A DNA stretch of 64,000 nt from NCBI GenBank assembly GCA_964538485.1, contig CAZIHJ010000003.1:20262-84261 (forward strand), in the 5' to 3' direction. Source of the DNA: JBJXHC01 sp964538485 (GTDB taxonomy: Bacteria; Bacteroidota; Ignavibacteria; UBA10030; UBA6906). Position numbers and translations under genes: made by a program. This document shows positions 17,733-26,438 of this stretch, piece by piece. The notes beneath the pieces are model-generated. The model was not told the origin of the DNA. It ran no database searches and was given only the letters and a program-made list of their open reading frames with translations. Numbering within the stretch: position 1 is the first letter of the stretch; each line of letters starts with the position of its first letter.

Positions 17733-18346
17733 TGTTCGATCCTTGCTATTGCTGCCGGAATAGTCGCCTGTTTCGCATTGTAGTATTCCTGCATCGCGCG
17801 GAATCCGTCTTCACCGAGCAGGTGAACGAGTTCGTCTTTGCATGCCTCGAACAGCGGCACGTCAAAATTCGTGCTTACAGAACAGCAAGTGGCGTCGTCC
17901 TGAAGGAGATCGTCAAACCCGATAACCTTGTTGGTAATTTCAACGGGGAAGAGGATGCAGAACAGCGGCTTGAGGCTCCACCTTCCCATGCCTTCCGTTG
18001 TTGTCGCCAATTGAATCGAGCACCTGCCCATGGTATCTAGGAACACACATTTGTTGTTGTGAACCGTGGTGCCGACAGCACGACCTGACGGGAAATCCGC
18101 ATCGTCAAATTCATGATCATCAAACCACTGGGAGTCATCGGTTACCTGTGTTTCATCCATATACTTCTTGATCATTTCCTTATGGCCGAGAATCTTCTCC
18201 CGTTCGGTAACATCGGCATAAACGCCGCCGGAGCAACAGATCGAAGTACAGGTGCACGGCCCCGCCCCCGGGGCATATCCTTTTGAGAACAGCTCGGGAG
18301 AAATCGAGAAGCCTTTTACTTCCAATAACGGTTCATTGTCAGCCAC
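17729..18346 (-). CDS. Cysteine-rich protein inside fab operon (DUF3109-like)
   Basis: A 205-residue protein. The N-terminal part has a cysteine cluster GPCTCTSICCSGG near residues 28-40; a second group follows in NNKCVFLDTMGRCSIQ and LKPLFCILFPVEI, and one in DDATCCSVS. Spaced cysteines followed by a C-x-L-x-P-V/I segment resemble DUF3109/YkgJ-like proteins, thought to bind zinc or an Fe-S cluster. The function is not known to me. It lies between fabD (8 bases) and fabG (4-base overlap), so it is expressed with fatty-acid synthesis enzymes; a role there is inference from position only. Confidence 0.6.
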   Translation of the reverse strand: MADNEPLLEVKGFSISPELFSKGYAPGAGPCTCTSICCSGGVYADVTEREKILGHKEMIKKYMDETQVTDDSQWFDDHEFDDADFPSGRAVGTTVHNNKCVFLDTMGRCSIQLATTTEGMGRWSLKPLFCILFPVEITNKVIGFDDLLQDDATCCSVSTNFDVPLFEACKDELVHLLGEDGFRAMQEYYNAKQATIPAAIARIEQ

Positions 18347-18353
18347 AACACTC

Positions 18354-19265
18354 CTAAGCCGGTTGAAGATCGGTAAATTTGTCGAATCCTGATACTGCTA
18401 CTTCCGGCACTGTGCGCTTCACAAGACCCTGAAGCACTTTTCCGGGACCAATTTCATAAAATTGCGTGCATCCATCGCGTACCATATTCTTTACTGTTTC
18501 TTCCCATCGAACAGGACATGTTAATTGTTGATGAAGAAGGTCTCGTATCTCTGACGCTTTCGTCACCGGTTCGGCTGTGACGTTTGCATAGACGGGAATC
18601 CGGGCATCCTGAATGAACGTCTCATCGAGTTTTCTTCGCAGACCGTCTTTGGCGCTTGCCATCAGAGGGGAATGGAATGCCCCGCTCACGACAAGTTCCT
18701 TCACGAGCTTGGCACCGCGTTGTTTTGCCAGTTCCATTCCTTTGCGAACGCCTTCTATTGATCCGGAGATGACGATTTGTCCCGGCGAATTGAAGTTGGC
18801 CGGTTGGACAATACCGTCCGCTGTTGCTTCCGCACAGACATCCTCAACTGTTGCCGCTTCCAATCCGACAATCGCTGCCATCGTTCCTTTGGATGCCTCC
18901 CCCGCCTGCTGCATCAATTCTCCCCTGAGCCGAACGAGGAGAAGACCGTCATCAAACGACAAGGCCCCGGCGGCAACAAGGGCGGAGTATTCGCCCAAAG
19001 AGTGACCTGCGACCATGTCCGCTCTGAGATCAACAACGCGTTGTGCAACGACCATGCTGTGAAGAAAGATTGCCGGCTGTGTATTCTTTGTTTGCCGGAG
19101 TTCCCCCTCCGGTCCATCGAAACATATCCGGCTGATGGGCGCGTGCAACAGTGCATCTGCATGCCCGAACAAAGCACGCGAGCGTTCATCATTCTCAAAA
19201 TATTCCTTCCCCATCCCGACATATTGGGATCCCTGTCCGGGAAATATGAACGCTGTTTTCCCCAT
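18354..19265 (-). CDS. fabD: Malonyl-CoA:ACP transacylase
   Basis: Loads malonate from CoA onto ACP. The ATG at 19265 gives MGKTAFIFPGQGSQYVGMG, the family N-terminus, and starts two bases after the fabH stop; a longer in-frame start at 19313 would lie inside fabH and add unrelated residues. The 303 residues include the nucleophile Ser89 in AGHSLGEYSALVAAG. The catalytic His is in GAFHSPLM. The order fabH-fabD-(Cys-rich)-fabG-acpP-fabF is a compact operon. Confidence 0.96.
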   Translation of the reverse strand: MGKTAFIFPGQGSQYVGMGKEYFENDERSRALFGHADALLHAPISRICFDGPEGELRQTKNTQPAIFLHSMVVAQRVVDLRADMVAGHSLGEYSALVAAGALSFDDGLLLVRLRGELMQQAGEASKGTMAAIVGLEAATVEDVCAEATADGIVQPANFNSPGQIVISGSIEGVRKGMELAKQRGAKLVKELVVSGAFHSPLMASAKDGLRRKLDETFIQDARIPVYANVTAEPVTKASEIRDLLHQQLTCPVRWEETVKNMVRDGCTQFYEIGPGKVLQGLVKRTVPEVAVSGFDKFTDLQPA

Positions 19266-19267
19266 GG

Positions 19268-20278
19268 CTATTGTGCATTCTCCGCTGACCATCGTACGAG
19301 GGCGGCGCCCCAAGTATACCCAGCGCCAAAGCTTGCCAGAACGATTGTTTGTCCTTTCCGCAGCTTGCCGCTACTCCACCACTCTGAAAGACAAAGAGGA
19401 ATAGTCGCGGCTGTGGTATTACCGTAACGATCAATATTGATCATGACTTTCGATTTGTCGAGGCCCATGCGTTCCGCGCATGCGTCAATAATTCTGAGAT
19501 TCGCCTGGTGGGGAACAAGCCAATCCACATCTCTGGCCGTCAGGTTATTGCGTTCCATGATTTCGGCAGAAACATCGGCCATTCCCATCACAGCGACCTT
19601 AAACACTGACTTCCCGTCCTGAAAGAGGAAATGCATACCTTTGTCGACCGTCTCATGTGTGGCAGGATTGAGGCTTCCACCACCGAGCATATGAAGGGCC
19701 CTGCGTCCGGAACCATCGGCGTAGAGTTTGTGATCAAGGACGCCAACGGAGAGATCAGTGGTGGGTTCCAGCAATACCGCCGCCGCGCCATCACCGAACA
19801 GGATACTCGTATTACGATCCTTGTAGTCAGTAATGGAACTCATCTTGTCTGCCCCGACAACGATCACTTTCTTGTATGCCCCATTCTCGACAAACTGACT
19901 GGCAATGACAAGGGAGTAAAGAAATCCTGAACATGCCGCAGAAACATCGAACCCCCACGCCTTCTTCGCACCAAGCTTTTCCTGAATAAGACACGCTGTG
20001 GATGGAAAGAACATATCCGGAGAAATTGTTCCGACGACGATCAAATCAATCTCGGAAGCATCGATCCCGCGGTTGACAAGACAAGACTGAATTGCCTTGA
20101 CTGCCATATCTGATGTCGCACCGTTCTCAAGAATACGCCGTTCCGAAATACCTGTTCTTGTCCTGATCCACTCATCGGAGGTATCAACCATTTTTTCGAG
20201 ATCGGCGTTTGATAGCACCTTGTCGGGAACAAAGTGCCCGACAGCCGTGATAGCAGCCCGGAGTTTCTTTTCTGTCAT
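19268..20278 (-). CDS. fabH: 3-oxoacyl-ACP synthase III
   Basis: Starts fatty-acid synthesis by condensing acyl-CoA with malonyl-ACP. Of 336 residues, the catalytic triad is visible: Cys116 in DVSAACSGFLYSL, His in WLVPHQANLRIID and Asn in DRYGNTTAATIP. The IRTRTGISERRI motif near residue 40 is also typical. It lies between plsX and fabD with gaps of 12 and 2 bases. Confidence 0.97.
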   Translation of the reverse strand: MTEKKLRAAITAVGHFVPDKVLSNADLEKMVDTSDEWIRTRTGISERRILENGATSDMAVKAIQSCLVNRGIDASEIDLIVVGTISPDMFFPSTACLIQEKLGAKKAWGFDVSAACSGFLYSLVIASQFVENGAYKKVIVVGADKMSSITDYKDRNTSILFGDGAAAVLLEPTTDLSVGVLDHKLYADGSGRRALHMLGGGSLNPATHETVDKGMHFLFQDGKSVFKVAVMGMADVSAEIMERNNLTARDVDWLVPHQANLRIIDACAERMGLDKSKVMINIDRYGNTTAATIPLCLSEWWSSGKLRKGQTIVLASFGAGYTWGAALVRWSAENAQ

Positions 20279-20290
20279 ACAATCCTGCTC

Positions 20291-21337
20291 TTATGAAGCA
20301 TACCGTACCATTGCTTCCTGAATGCGCACATTGATCTTGTGTCGGACCATTTCTTCGGCCCTGTAGATCATGTTCTTAATTGCCTTGGGAGTCGAGCCCC
20401 CATGTCCGATAATTGACACGCCATTGACGCCGAGGAGTGGTACGCCGCCATGCTCCTGGTAGTCAAGTTCCTTGAGTACACTTCTCATACCCTTGCGCGC
20501 AAACAACACCATCATCTTGTTGATAAAACTCTGTTGTGCAAATGAGGTGAATCTGGCTTTGAGAAACCCGGGTATGCTTTCCCCAAACTTCAGGAGAATG
20601 TTGCCTACGAATCCGTCACAAACGACAACATCGACTTTGCCGAGAAGAATATCGCGCCCTTCAATATTGCCGACAAAATTGAGTCCGCTCTTTTTTAAGA
20701 GTGAAAATGCTTCCAGGCTTGCTTCATTTCCCTTGCTTTCCTCTTCGCCAATACTTAGCATCCCGATGCTGGGGTTGTTCTTCCCGCGCAACGAAGCCAT
20801 GTAAATTGACCCCATAACGCCGAACTCAAACAGATGCTGTGCGCGACAATCCACGCTGGCTCCGGCATCGAGAAGCAAGCAGGGGTTTGCTGTGGCGGTG
20901 GGAATGAGTGCTCCGATGGTAGGCCGACTGATCCCGGCAATTCTCCCCAGGAGAAGAGTTGATGCTGAAAGGACGGCTCCGGTGTTTCCTGCGCTGACAA
21001 ACGCGTCCACTTTGCCTTCCCGATGAAGGTTCATGCCAACCGTGATGGAAGAATCCTTCTTGGTTTTGAGAGCAGCATTTGGGGTGTCATTCATGGTGAT
21101 CACCTCGGAGGCATGGGCAATGGTGAACGCTTCATGATGACCGGAGTTACTTCGCATCAAGGACTCGATTCTGTCCTGCTGTCCCACAAGCACAAGTGAA
21201 AATCTTCCACGTGTTTCGCGAAGCGCATCAAGCGCACCAGCCACGACATTCTCGGGTGCATGGTCTCCCCCCATAGCGTCCACGGCGATGCGTATGTTAT
21301 GGGTGTCTGAAGACAAGGGATAATGAATGAAATCCAT
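20291..21337 (-). CDS. plsX: Phosphate acyltransferase PlsX
   Basis: Makes acyl-phosphate from acyl-ACP, the first step of phosphatidic acid synthesis with PlsY and PlsC. Of 348 residues, the family start IRIAVDAMGGDHAPENVVAG lies near residues 15-34. DAFVSAGNTGAVL and CDGFVGNILLK are further hallmarks. It lies between rpmF and fabH, the widely conserved rpmF-plsX-fabH order. Confidence 0.96.
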   Translation of the reverse strand: MDFIHYPLSSDTHNIRIAVDAMGGDHAPENVVAGALDALRETRGRFSLVLVGQQDRIESLMRSNSGHHEAFTIAHASEVITMNDTPNAALKTKKDSSITVGMNLHREGKVDAFVSAGNTGAVLSASTLLLGRIAGISRPTIGALIPTATANPCLLLDAGASVDCRAQHLFEFGVMGSIYMASLRGKNNPSIGMLSIGEEESKGNEASLEAFSLLKKSGLNFVGNIEGRDILLGKVDVVVCDGFVGNILLKFGESIPGFLKARFTSFAQQSFINKMMVLFARKGMRSVLKELDYQEHGGVPLLGVNGVSIIGHGGSTPKAIKNMIYRAEEMVRHKINVRIQEAMVRYAS

Positions 21338-21369
21338 AAGAGGGTATCGGCCCTCTTATCATCCACCGT

Positions 21370-21552
21370 TTAGGATGACTTCGGTACTTTGATGGAGCGT
21401 CCGTTGTAGTAGCCGCAATTTGGGCAGGCACGGTGAGGAAGCTTTTGCGTGTGGCAATTCGGGCACTCAGCGACTGCCGCCGCGGTGGCTTTGTAGTGCG
21501 TCCGTCGCTTCCGTCCACGTGTTTTGGAATGTCTTCGTTTGGGATTTGGCAT
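21370..21552 (-). CDS. rpmF: 50S ribosomal protein L32
   Basis: A 60-residue basic ribosomal protein with the start MPNPKRRHSKTRGRKRRTHY. Two CxxC pairs (CPNC and CPNC, 13 residues apart) form a zinc ribbon, so this is the zinc-binding (C+) version of L32. It starts 34 bases after yceD and is followed by plsX. Confidence 0.97.
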   Translation of the reverse strand: MPNPKRRHSKTRGRKRRTHYKATAAAVAECPNCHTQKLPHRACPNCGYYNGRSIKVPKSS

Positions 21553-21586
21553 AACAGAATACTCCTCGGTTCGTAAACTCTACCCG

Positions 21587-22084
21587 TCAGTTTGTTCTCA
21601 GTTTGCGCAATTGCTCCCACCGGGTATCCACGACTTCTTCCTTACAGTCGCATGACGCTTCGTTGAGATTTCTGGCGCAGTGGGGACACAAGCCCGCACA
21701 GTTTTCGCGACACAACAGTTTCAAAGGGACAGCCAACAATACTGTTTGTCGGACATCCTCATCTATATCAATAACGGAAAATCCGGGCGAAAGAACTTGC
21801 ACCTCTGCAGGATCGTACATTTCGTACTCCGCCTGGTCGGTAACGTAGTGCATTTGGTAAGAGGGAGTGAGCGCTGTGTGAAACAGAGACGCACACCGAT
21901 CGCACGTAAAATCACCCTGTGCCAGAATCTGTGCCTGGAGAAAAAACTGGTTTCCGACTTTCTCAAGGACAGCCCGGACACTTACATCCTTTGCAAACTG
22001 GTTTCCCAGTGCCAGACCTTCAGCTCCCACCGTAAACTCATAGTGGTGAACTCCCTCCGAAAGCCCTCCAACTTGAATTCTCAT
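21587..22084 (-). CDS. yceD: YceD/DUF177 family protein
   Basis: A 165-residue protein of the DUF177 family, needed in plants and E. coli for 23S rRNA accumulation or processing. The family cysteines are present: FTCDRCASLF near residue 62, CRENCAGLCPHC near residues 130-141 and CDC near the end, probably a metal site. The acidic DIDEDVRQTVLLAVPLK stretch is typical. It is the first gene of the rpmF-plsX-fab operon, with about 240 bases of leader upstream that holds a stable hairpin. Confidence 0.88.
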   Translation of the reverse strand: MRIQVGGLSEGVHHYEFTVGAEGLALGNQFAKDVSVRAVLEKVGNQFFLQAQILAQGDFTCDRCASLFHTALTPSYQMHYVTDQAEYEMYDPAEVQVLSPGFSVIDIDEDVRQTVLLAVPLKLLCRENCAGLCPHCARNLNEASCDCKEEVVDTRWEQLRKLRTN

Positions 22085-22219
22085 TTCGCTGATGCCCCTA
22101 CGAGGTTGTATGAAATATCACCAGATGTGGCAAAAAAGACAGCACTTTGAGTCAAATCGGAGAAAAATGTGAAGAAATATATTTAAAATTACCACGAGAG
22201 TCAAGCAATGCGGGAGGGT

Positions 22220-22245
22220 GGTAATGTTACAGGTGCAACATTACC
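22220..22245. other. Stable hairpin in the yceD leader
   Basis: Perfect 9-bp inverted repeat GGTAATGTT/AACATTACC with an 8-base loop. It lies about 135 bases upstream of the yceD start, between that gene and the terminator of the upstream gene. There is no T-run, so it could be an operator, an RNA leader element or part of a two-hairpin termination region. No known riboswitch pattern was recognised. Confidence 0.45.
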
Positions 22246-22264
22246 GGAAGGGTCTGAGCGGAAG

Positions 22265-22310
22265 CTAAAAACCAAGAGAGGCATCCGGCGACGGCGAAAT
22301 GCCTCTCTTG
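22265..22310 (-). terminator. Intrinsic terminator after PUR-like gene
   Basis: Perfect 12-bp stem CAAGAGAGGCAT/ATGCCTCTCTTG (22273-22284 and 22299-22310). On the minus strand it is followed at once by GGTTTTTAGC. It lies 12 bases downstream of the PUR-like gene stop. It separates that gene from the yceD-fab operon. Confidence 0.85.
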
Positions 22311-22322
22311 TCGTTAATCGGC

Positions 22323-22601
22323 CTATGCTGATTCTTGTTTTTCTGCCATCAACGGTTCGAGAAGTTGACTTTGTACATACTCAACTGTCTCTCCGAGGGC
22401 ATCCCGGAATTTTTCAAAATCCTCTTTATACAGGAAGATCTTGTGTTTCTCGTAGTCATCATCACCGACACGCTTGCTTTCAGTAATGGTGATATAGAAA
22501 TCCTTCTCAGACTTCGTGGACTTTACATCAAAGAAGTATGTTCGCTTTCCAGCCCGCACGCGTTTTGTAAAGATCTCATCTTTGTAGCCGTTTGTGTCCA
22601 A
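22323..22601 (-). CDS. PUR-alpha-like small nucleic-acid-binding protein (DUF3276)
   Basis: A 92-residue protein with one PUR repeat. RAGKRTYFFDVKSTKSEKDF is the beta-strand core and is followed by ITITESKR and a C-terminal helix. These small proteins are characteristic of Bacteroidota and relatives and of spirochaetes; they bind single-stranded DNA or RNA. It stands alone, with its own terminator downstream and a good AAGGAGGGG-like ribosome site upstream (complement of about 22607-22616). The role is probably a general nucleic-acid chaperone; this is family-level knowledge. Confidence 0.88.
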   Translation of the reverse strand: MDTNGYKDEIFTKRVRAGKRTYFFDVKSTKSEKDFYITITESKRVGDDDYEKHKIFLYKEDFEKFRDALGETVEYVQSQLLEPLMAEKQESA

Positions 22602-22749
22602 GGTCTACCCCTCCTTGTGCTTGTATGAGTGATTATCTCGTCTTCTCATGAGTGGCCCCACTGCTTTTGTGTCCGACGTGACTTGATGTACCGGAGACCC
22701 GGATCACGTGGGGCATACATCAGCGAACAAACATCCTTCAGTCCATATC

Positions 22750-25020
22750 CTACCTCCTCACGACGGCTACTTTACCAGTGGCAACTTTGCTGCCGTCTTC
22801 CGAATACGCGACCACAATATACACACCCGTTGCAACGTCCTTGCCGGAATCATCCTGACCATCCCAGAAACCTATTCGCCCCCCCGGCGTTGTCAGATTG
22901 CGCACGAGGCGCCCGTCAATAGAAAGAACCTTGATACTAGAATTTTCAACAAGACCATCAACCGTCAATAGTGTTGTGTTGGGTACGACAAACGGGTTTG
23001 GAGAGAAGACCAACTCGTCAAAGGACGACTTAGGTGCTGCCCCTGTGGTGGTGAGGCTCGCGAGCCCGTTGGTACTCCCAAAATACACTGTGCCGCTCTT
23101 GGTGTCAATGGCAATGCTCTTCACATCGTTATCAATGAGCTTTCCACCGGTACTTTCGACGGTGTAAGAGGCGATTTGTTGGGTGCCGTCCTGTGAAAGA
23201 AGAATAACCCCTTCGTTCGTTCCAACCCATTTCTGATTTAACGCATCCACGGCAATAGTATTGATGACGAGTCCGTTAAGTGGACGATATGCGGCAATTG
23301 CACCGGACCTTGTCGGGCGGTCTGGATCAAGGACGATGGCGATGCCACGGTCTGTGCCGATCCAGACATCATTGTCCCTGTCAACGACAATGGTCTTGAT
23401 GTCATTGCTGGGGAGGCCGTTCGCTTCGGTGAGATAGTAATCGACAGAATCGTCCAGCGTGCCTCTGTTTCCGAGCGAGAAAACCCCCTTGAACGAACCA
23501 TCGCGTGAGGCAGCCCAGAGATTCCCGGATGCATCGACTGCAAACGTCCTGTCCACGGGCGTGTTATCGAGCAGGGTGTTCACGCGCGATGAGCCAAGCT
23601 TCAAAGGAAGAATGGACCATGAATCATCTGCCTTATGCACTGCAAGGATATTTCTGTCGCTTGCCGAATTAATTGTCATCCACGTGTTGCCTTGCTGGTC
23701 ACACTGCACACTGCTGATCACGATATAGTCCGGATTTACACTGAGGCCAAGCATTCCAACATTCCTGCCATAGAGGTTCTCTTGACTAATAGCTGCAGCT
23801 CCGTGCGGCACTTCGACAACCCCTGATCCCCATGAACTCGCCCAGACTGATCCGCCGCATCCGATTGAGATTCGGAAGTAATCATTGGTCGGCAGTGGGC
23901 TGTTTCCGGTAGTGAATGATTTCCATTCCGATCCATCGTACTTGTAAAAGCCGCTGCCGTTGCCAGAATAGCCCGAAGCACCCCAGACGATGCCATCCTG
24001 ATCCACCGCCACACTTATGAATTGGTTGGACTGTGGTCCGTTGGGAATGAACGATTCCCAAGCAGTACCAAACTGAAGAATTCCCCCGTTCGTTGAACCG
24101 ATAATCGGTTGATGGGTTGCGTTGATGGCAATGGAAGTGGGGAGGTAGGGAAGGGGCAGACCGAAGGGGACAACATTATTCTGAACATCGATAATCGAAA
24201 CAGCAAGACTGGAAGTGCATACTGCGAGTCCGGTCTCAAAAGGTGTGCAGCGAATGACATTCTGTCCATCAAGCGATGGAACACCGGTCCAAGGCCCGGT
24301 ACCATTCCAGTACAATCCCCGCGATGTTCCAGCGTACACTGATCCATTGAAGACAGCGAGCGAGCGCACTTGTCCAAGGGTTGGTTCAACAGTCTGAAGT
24401 GACCAGGATTCGGGGGGAAGAAGGTTAGGATTGGCAAGACTTGCTACTGCAACGTAATTGGTGTTTTGTCCTGTGCCTACGGCAACCCAAATGTTCCCGG
24501 AATGAAGTATTGCATCATACACCGACACTCTGCTTGTTGCGGGGAGGGTCCCAAATCGTGAGTAGGTATCACCAAACTGGCCACGATCATTATCGTACAC
24601 GCTTACACCAAAATCAGTGCAGACGAGAACGGTATCACCATACACAACCAGGCGGTGAACGCGTTTGTTGGTCTGTCCTGACAGTTCAATATCAAGAATG
24701 TATCGCCAGGTATGTTGTGCAGGGGAATAAATCTGAATGACACCAGTGGAAGTGCCGCTCCAGATATCTCCGCGATGATCAACTGCTATTGCTGTCAGAT
24801 CAACGTTCCGAAGGCCCTCGGCATTGGTGAAGCGTTGGAATTCGGAGGAACCTTCGCGCCACGCAAACAGACCGCCACTAGTGGCGGCCCAGTAGATGTC
24901 ACCTGCCCGGACAATGTCACGGACAGCTTTCATGGAGGTATAGTTCCGCCAAGTTCCTACGGCCGCTATTGCCAAATGGGGGACCACCAGCAATATCACA
25001 CACCACACACTCTTCTTCAT
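22750..25020 (-). CDS. PorZ-like two-component-propeller protein with FlgD-like C-terminal domain
   Basis: I take ATG at 25020 as start: GAGG lies six bases upstream, and MKKSVWCVILLVVPHLAIA is then a clean signal peptide. The 756-residue body is a series of two-component-regulator propeller repeats, with blades such as GDIWSGTSTGVIQI, NDVWIGTDRGIAIV and QKWVGTNEGVILL. It ends in a FlgD-type Ig domain (SPNPF ... WDGQDDSGKDVATGVYIV). Two propellers plus this C-terminal domain, and the start GTWRNYTSMKAVRDIV, closely resemble PorZ, a surface component of the type IX secretion system. PorZ identity is likely but not certain; other surface propeller proteins share the layout. Confidence 0.7.
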   Translation of the reverse strand: MKKSVWCVILLVVPHLAIAAVGTWRNYTSMKAVRDIVRAGDIYWAATSGGLFAWREGSSEFQRFTNAEGLRNVDLTAIAVDHRGDIWSGTSTGVIQIYSPAQHTWRYILDIELSGQTNKRVHRLVVYGDTVLVCTDFGVSVYDNDRGQFGDTYSRFGTLPATSRVSVYDAILHSGNIWVAVGTGQNTNYVAVASLANPNLLPPESWSLQTVEPTLGQVRSLAVFNGSVYAGTSRGLYWNGTGPWTGVPSLDGQNVIRCTPFETGLAVCTSSLAVSIIDVQNNVVPFGLPLPYLPTSIAINATHQPIIGSTNGGILQFGTAWESFIPNGPQSNQFISVAVDQDGIVWGASGYSGNGSGFYKYDGSEWKSFTTGNSPLPTNDYFRISIGCGGSVWASSWGSGVVEVPHGAAAISQENLYGRNVGMLGLSVNPDYIVISSVQCDQQGNTWMTINSASDRNILAVHKADDSWSILPLKLGSSRVNTLLDNTPVDRTFAVDASGNLWAASRDGSFKGVFSLGNRGTLDDSVDYYLTEANGLPSNDIKTIVVDRDNDVWIGTDRGIAIVLDPDRPTRSGAIAAYRPLNGLVINTIAVDALNQKWVGTNEGVILLSQDGTQQIASYTVESTGGKLIDNDVKSIAIDTKSGTVYFGSTNGLASLTTTGAAPKSSFDELVFSPNPFVVPNTTLLTVDGLVENSSIKVLSIDGRLVRNLTTPGGRIGFWDGQDDSGKDVATGVYIVVAYSEDGSKVATGKVAVVRR

Positions 25021-25065
25021 CGTCATCCTCGTGATAAGAACCCCCATGCGCAGCCGGGATTCCTG

Positions 25066-25557
25066 TCAGTTCTTCGTTCGCTTCTTCACTTTGGTGAGTT
25101 GATTCCTGATCTGCACGAGTTCGATGGCAGTCATTGCAGCATCCCAGCCCTTGTTGCCTGCCTTGGCTCCGGCCCGTTCGAGTGCCTGGGTAAGATTCTC
25201 TGTGGTGAGCACACCAAACGCCGTGGGGACGCCTGTGAGGAAGGGCACCTGTGCCACACCTTTTGTAACCTCTGATGCAATGTAATCGAAGTGCGGTGTT
25301 TCGCCGCGAATAACGCATCCAAGACAAATGATTGCATCGTGTTGACCTGTCTGCGCCAGTTGCATTGCGACTTGCGGAATTTCAAACGACCCGGGGCAAT
25401 GCACCACGGTAACAGCATTCTCGCTTGCTCCGTGTCGGAGCAAACAATCCAATGCACCTTCGAGGAGTTGATTGGTAACCAGATTGTTAAATCGGCTGAC
25501 CACTATGCCGAACGAACGTCCCTCAGCCGAGAGGTGACCCTGAAGAGTATGTACCAT
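25066..25557 (-). CDS. ribH: 6,7-dimethyl-8-ribityllumazine synthase
   Basis: Penultimate enzyme of riboflavin synthesis; it forms icosahedral or pentameric shells. Of 163 residues, substrate-site marks are VSRFN near residue 21, VHCPGSFEIP and CLGCVIRGETPHFDYI, which holds the catalytic His. GVLTTENLTQALERAG and GNKGWDAAMTAIE complete the family pattern. No other rib gene is near. It lies between the PorZ-like and PHP genes on the same strand. Confidence 0.95.
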   Translation of the reverse strand: MVHTLQGHLSAEGRSFGIVVSRFNNLVTNQLLEGALDCLLRHGASENAVTVVHCPGSFEIPQVAMQLAQTGQHDAIICLGCVIRGETPHFDYIASEVTKGVAQVPFLTGVPTAFGVLTTENLTQALERAGAKAGNKGWDAAMTAIELVQIRNQLTKVKKRTKN

Positions 25558-25581
25558 GGGAGTCCTTTGATCGGCGTGCAG

Positions 25582-26403
25582 TTATTGCAACTGATGCCGC
25601 ATCATGTCGATGTGTTTTTCGGAAATATAGTACTTGCCAAGAACTTCGAGATCGTTTCGCTTTCCGCCGTGGAAATCCGATCCACCGCTTGCAAGGAGAA
25701 AATATTCGCTTACAATACCATTGTAGTACGCGATCCGCTCCGGGGAATGTGAAGGGTGGATCACTTCGATGCCATCAACACCTTCGCGAATAAGTGTAAG
25801 AAGCAACTTTTCATCAATGTTGTTGCCGGGATGGGCGACGAAGGAAAGTCCACCCGCATCGGCAATCAACTCGACCGCTTCCCGGGGAGAGATCTGGTAC
25901 TTCTTCTCGTATGCCGGCCTGCCGTAGCCGATGTACTTCAGGAATGCCTCGTGATACGTTCCGGTTAGCCCTTCTTCGACGAGAGCGTTGGCTATGTGCG
26001 GACGGCCAACAGAGCCGGCCCCGGCTTTGTCCATTACCGCCTCCATAGTGAGCGGAATTTTCATATCGTTTAGTTTTTCCACGATACGCTCGGCACGCTT
26101 GACGCGCTCGACGCGGAAAAGCGAGAGGTATTCCTGGAGTTTCGGGCTGGTGTGATCGAAGAAATAGCCAAGGATGTGGATGTCTTGATCGCCGACGTTT
26201 GCACTGATTTCCATTCCGGGGATCACGTCAACCCCGCATTGTTTACCGACGGCGATGGCCTCGTCGATGCCGCTGGCATTGTCATGGTCTGTGATGCTGA
26301 TCGTGTTCAGCCCTGCTTCCCCGGTACGTCTGACAAGTGCTTCAATTGACAGCACGCCATCGGAGTACGTGGAATGCATGTGGAGATCCGCTTTACCCTC
26401 CAT
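25582..26403 (-). CDS. PHP-domain phosphoesterase
   Basis: A PHP-superfamily phosphatase close to the YciV/RNase AM type, which removes phosphate from 3',5'-nucleoside bisphosphates and trims RNA 5' ends. Metal-binding motifs are DLHMHSTYSDG near the start, TDHDN near residue 36, GMEIS, FVAHPGN and SGSDFHGG close to the end. With ATG at 26403 it has 273 residues. An upstream TTG at 26430 in frame is preceded by AGGGGAG and would add nine residues; I cannot decide between them. It follows the Crp/Fnr gene closely. Confidence 0.88.
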   Translation of the reverse strand: MEGKADLHMHSTYSDGVLSIEALVRRTGEAGLNTISITDHDNASGIDEAIAVGKQCGVDVIPGMEISANVGDQDIHILGYFFDHTSPKLQEYLSLFRVERVKRAERIVEKLNDMKIPLTMEAVMDKAGAGSVGRPHIANALVEEGLTGTYHEAFLKYIGYGRPAYEKKYQISPREAVELIADAGGLSFVAHPGNNIDEKLLLTLIREGVDGIEVIHPSHSPERIAYYNGIVSEYFLLASGGSDFHGGKRNDLEVLGKYYISEKHIDMMRHQLQ

Positions 26404-26438
26404 GCACGACCCGCCAGGAACAGGAAACAAACGCTCCC

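Noticed and set aside
22200..22322. Riboswitch in the yceD leader
   Set aside because: Hairpins are clear but no conserved loops of known riboswitch classes could be recognised; reported only as hairpins.
22651..22716. tRNA-like fold from the GGCCCCAC/GTGGGGC pair
   Set aside because: The 7-bp stem is present, but no D-arm, anticodon arm or TTCRA T-loop fits.
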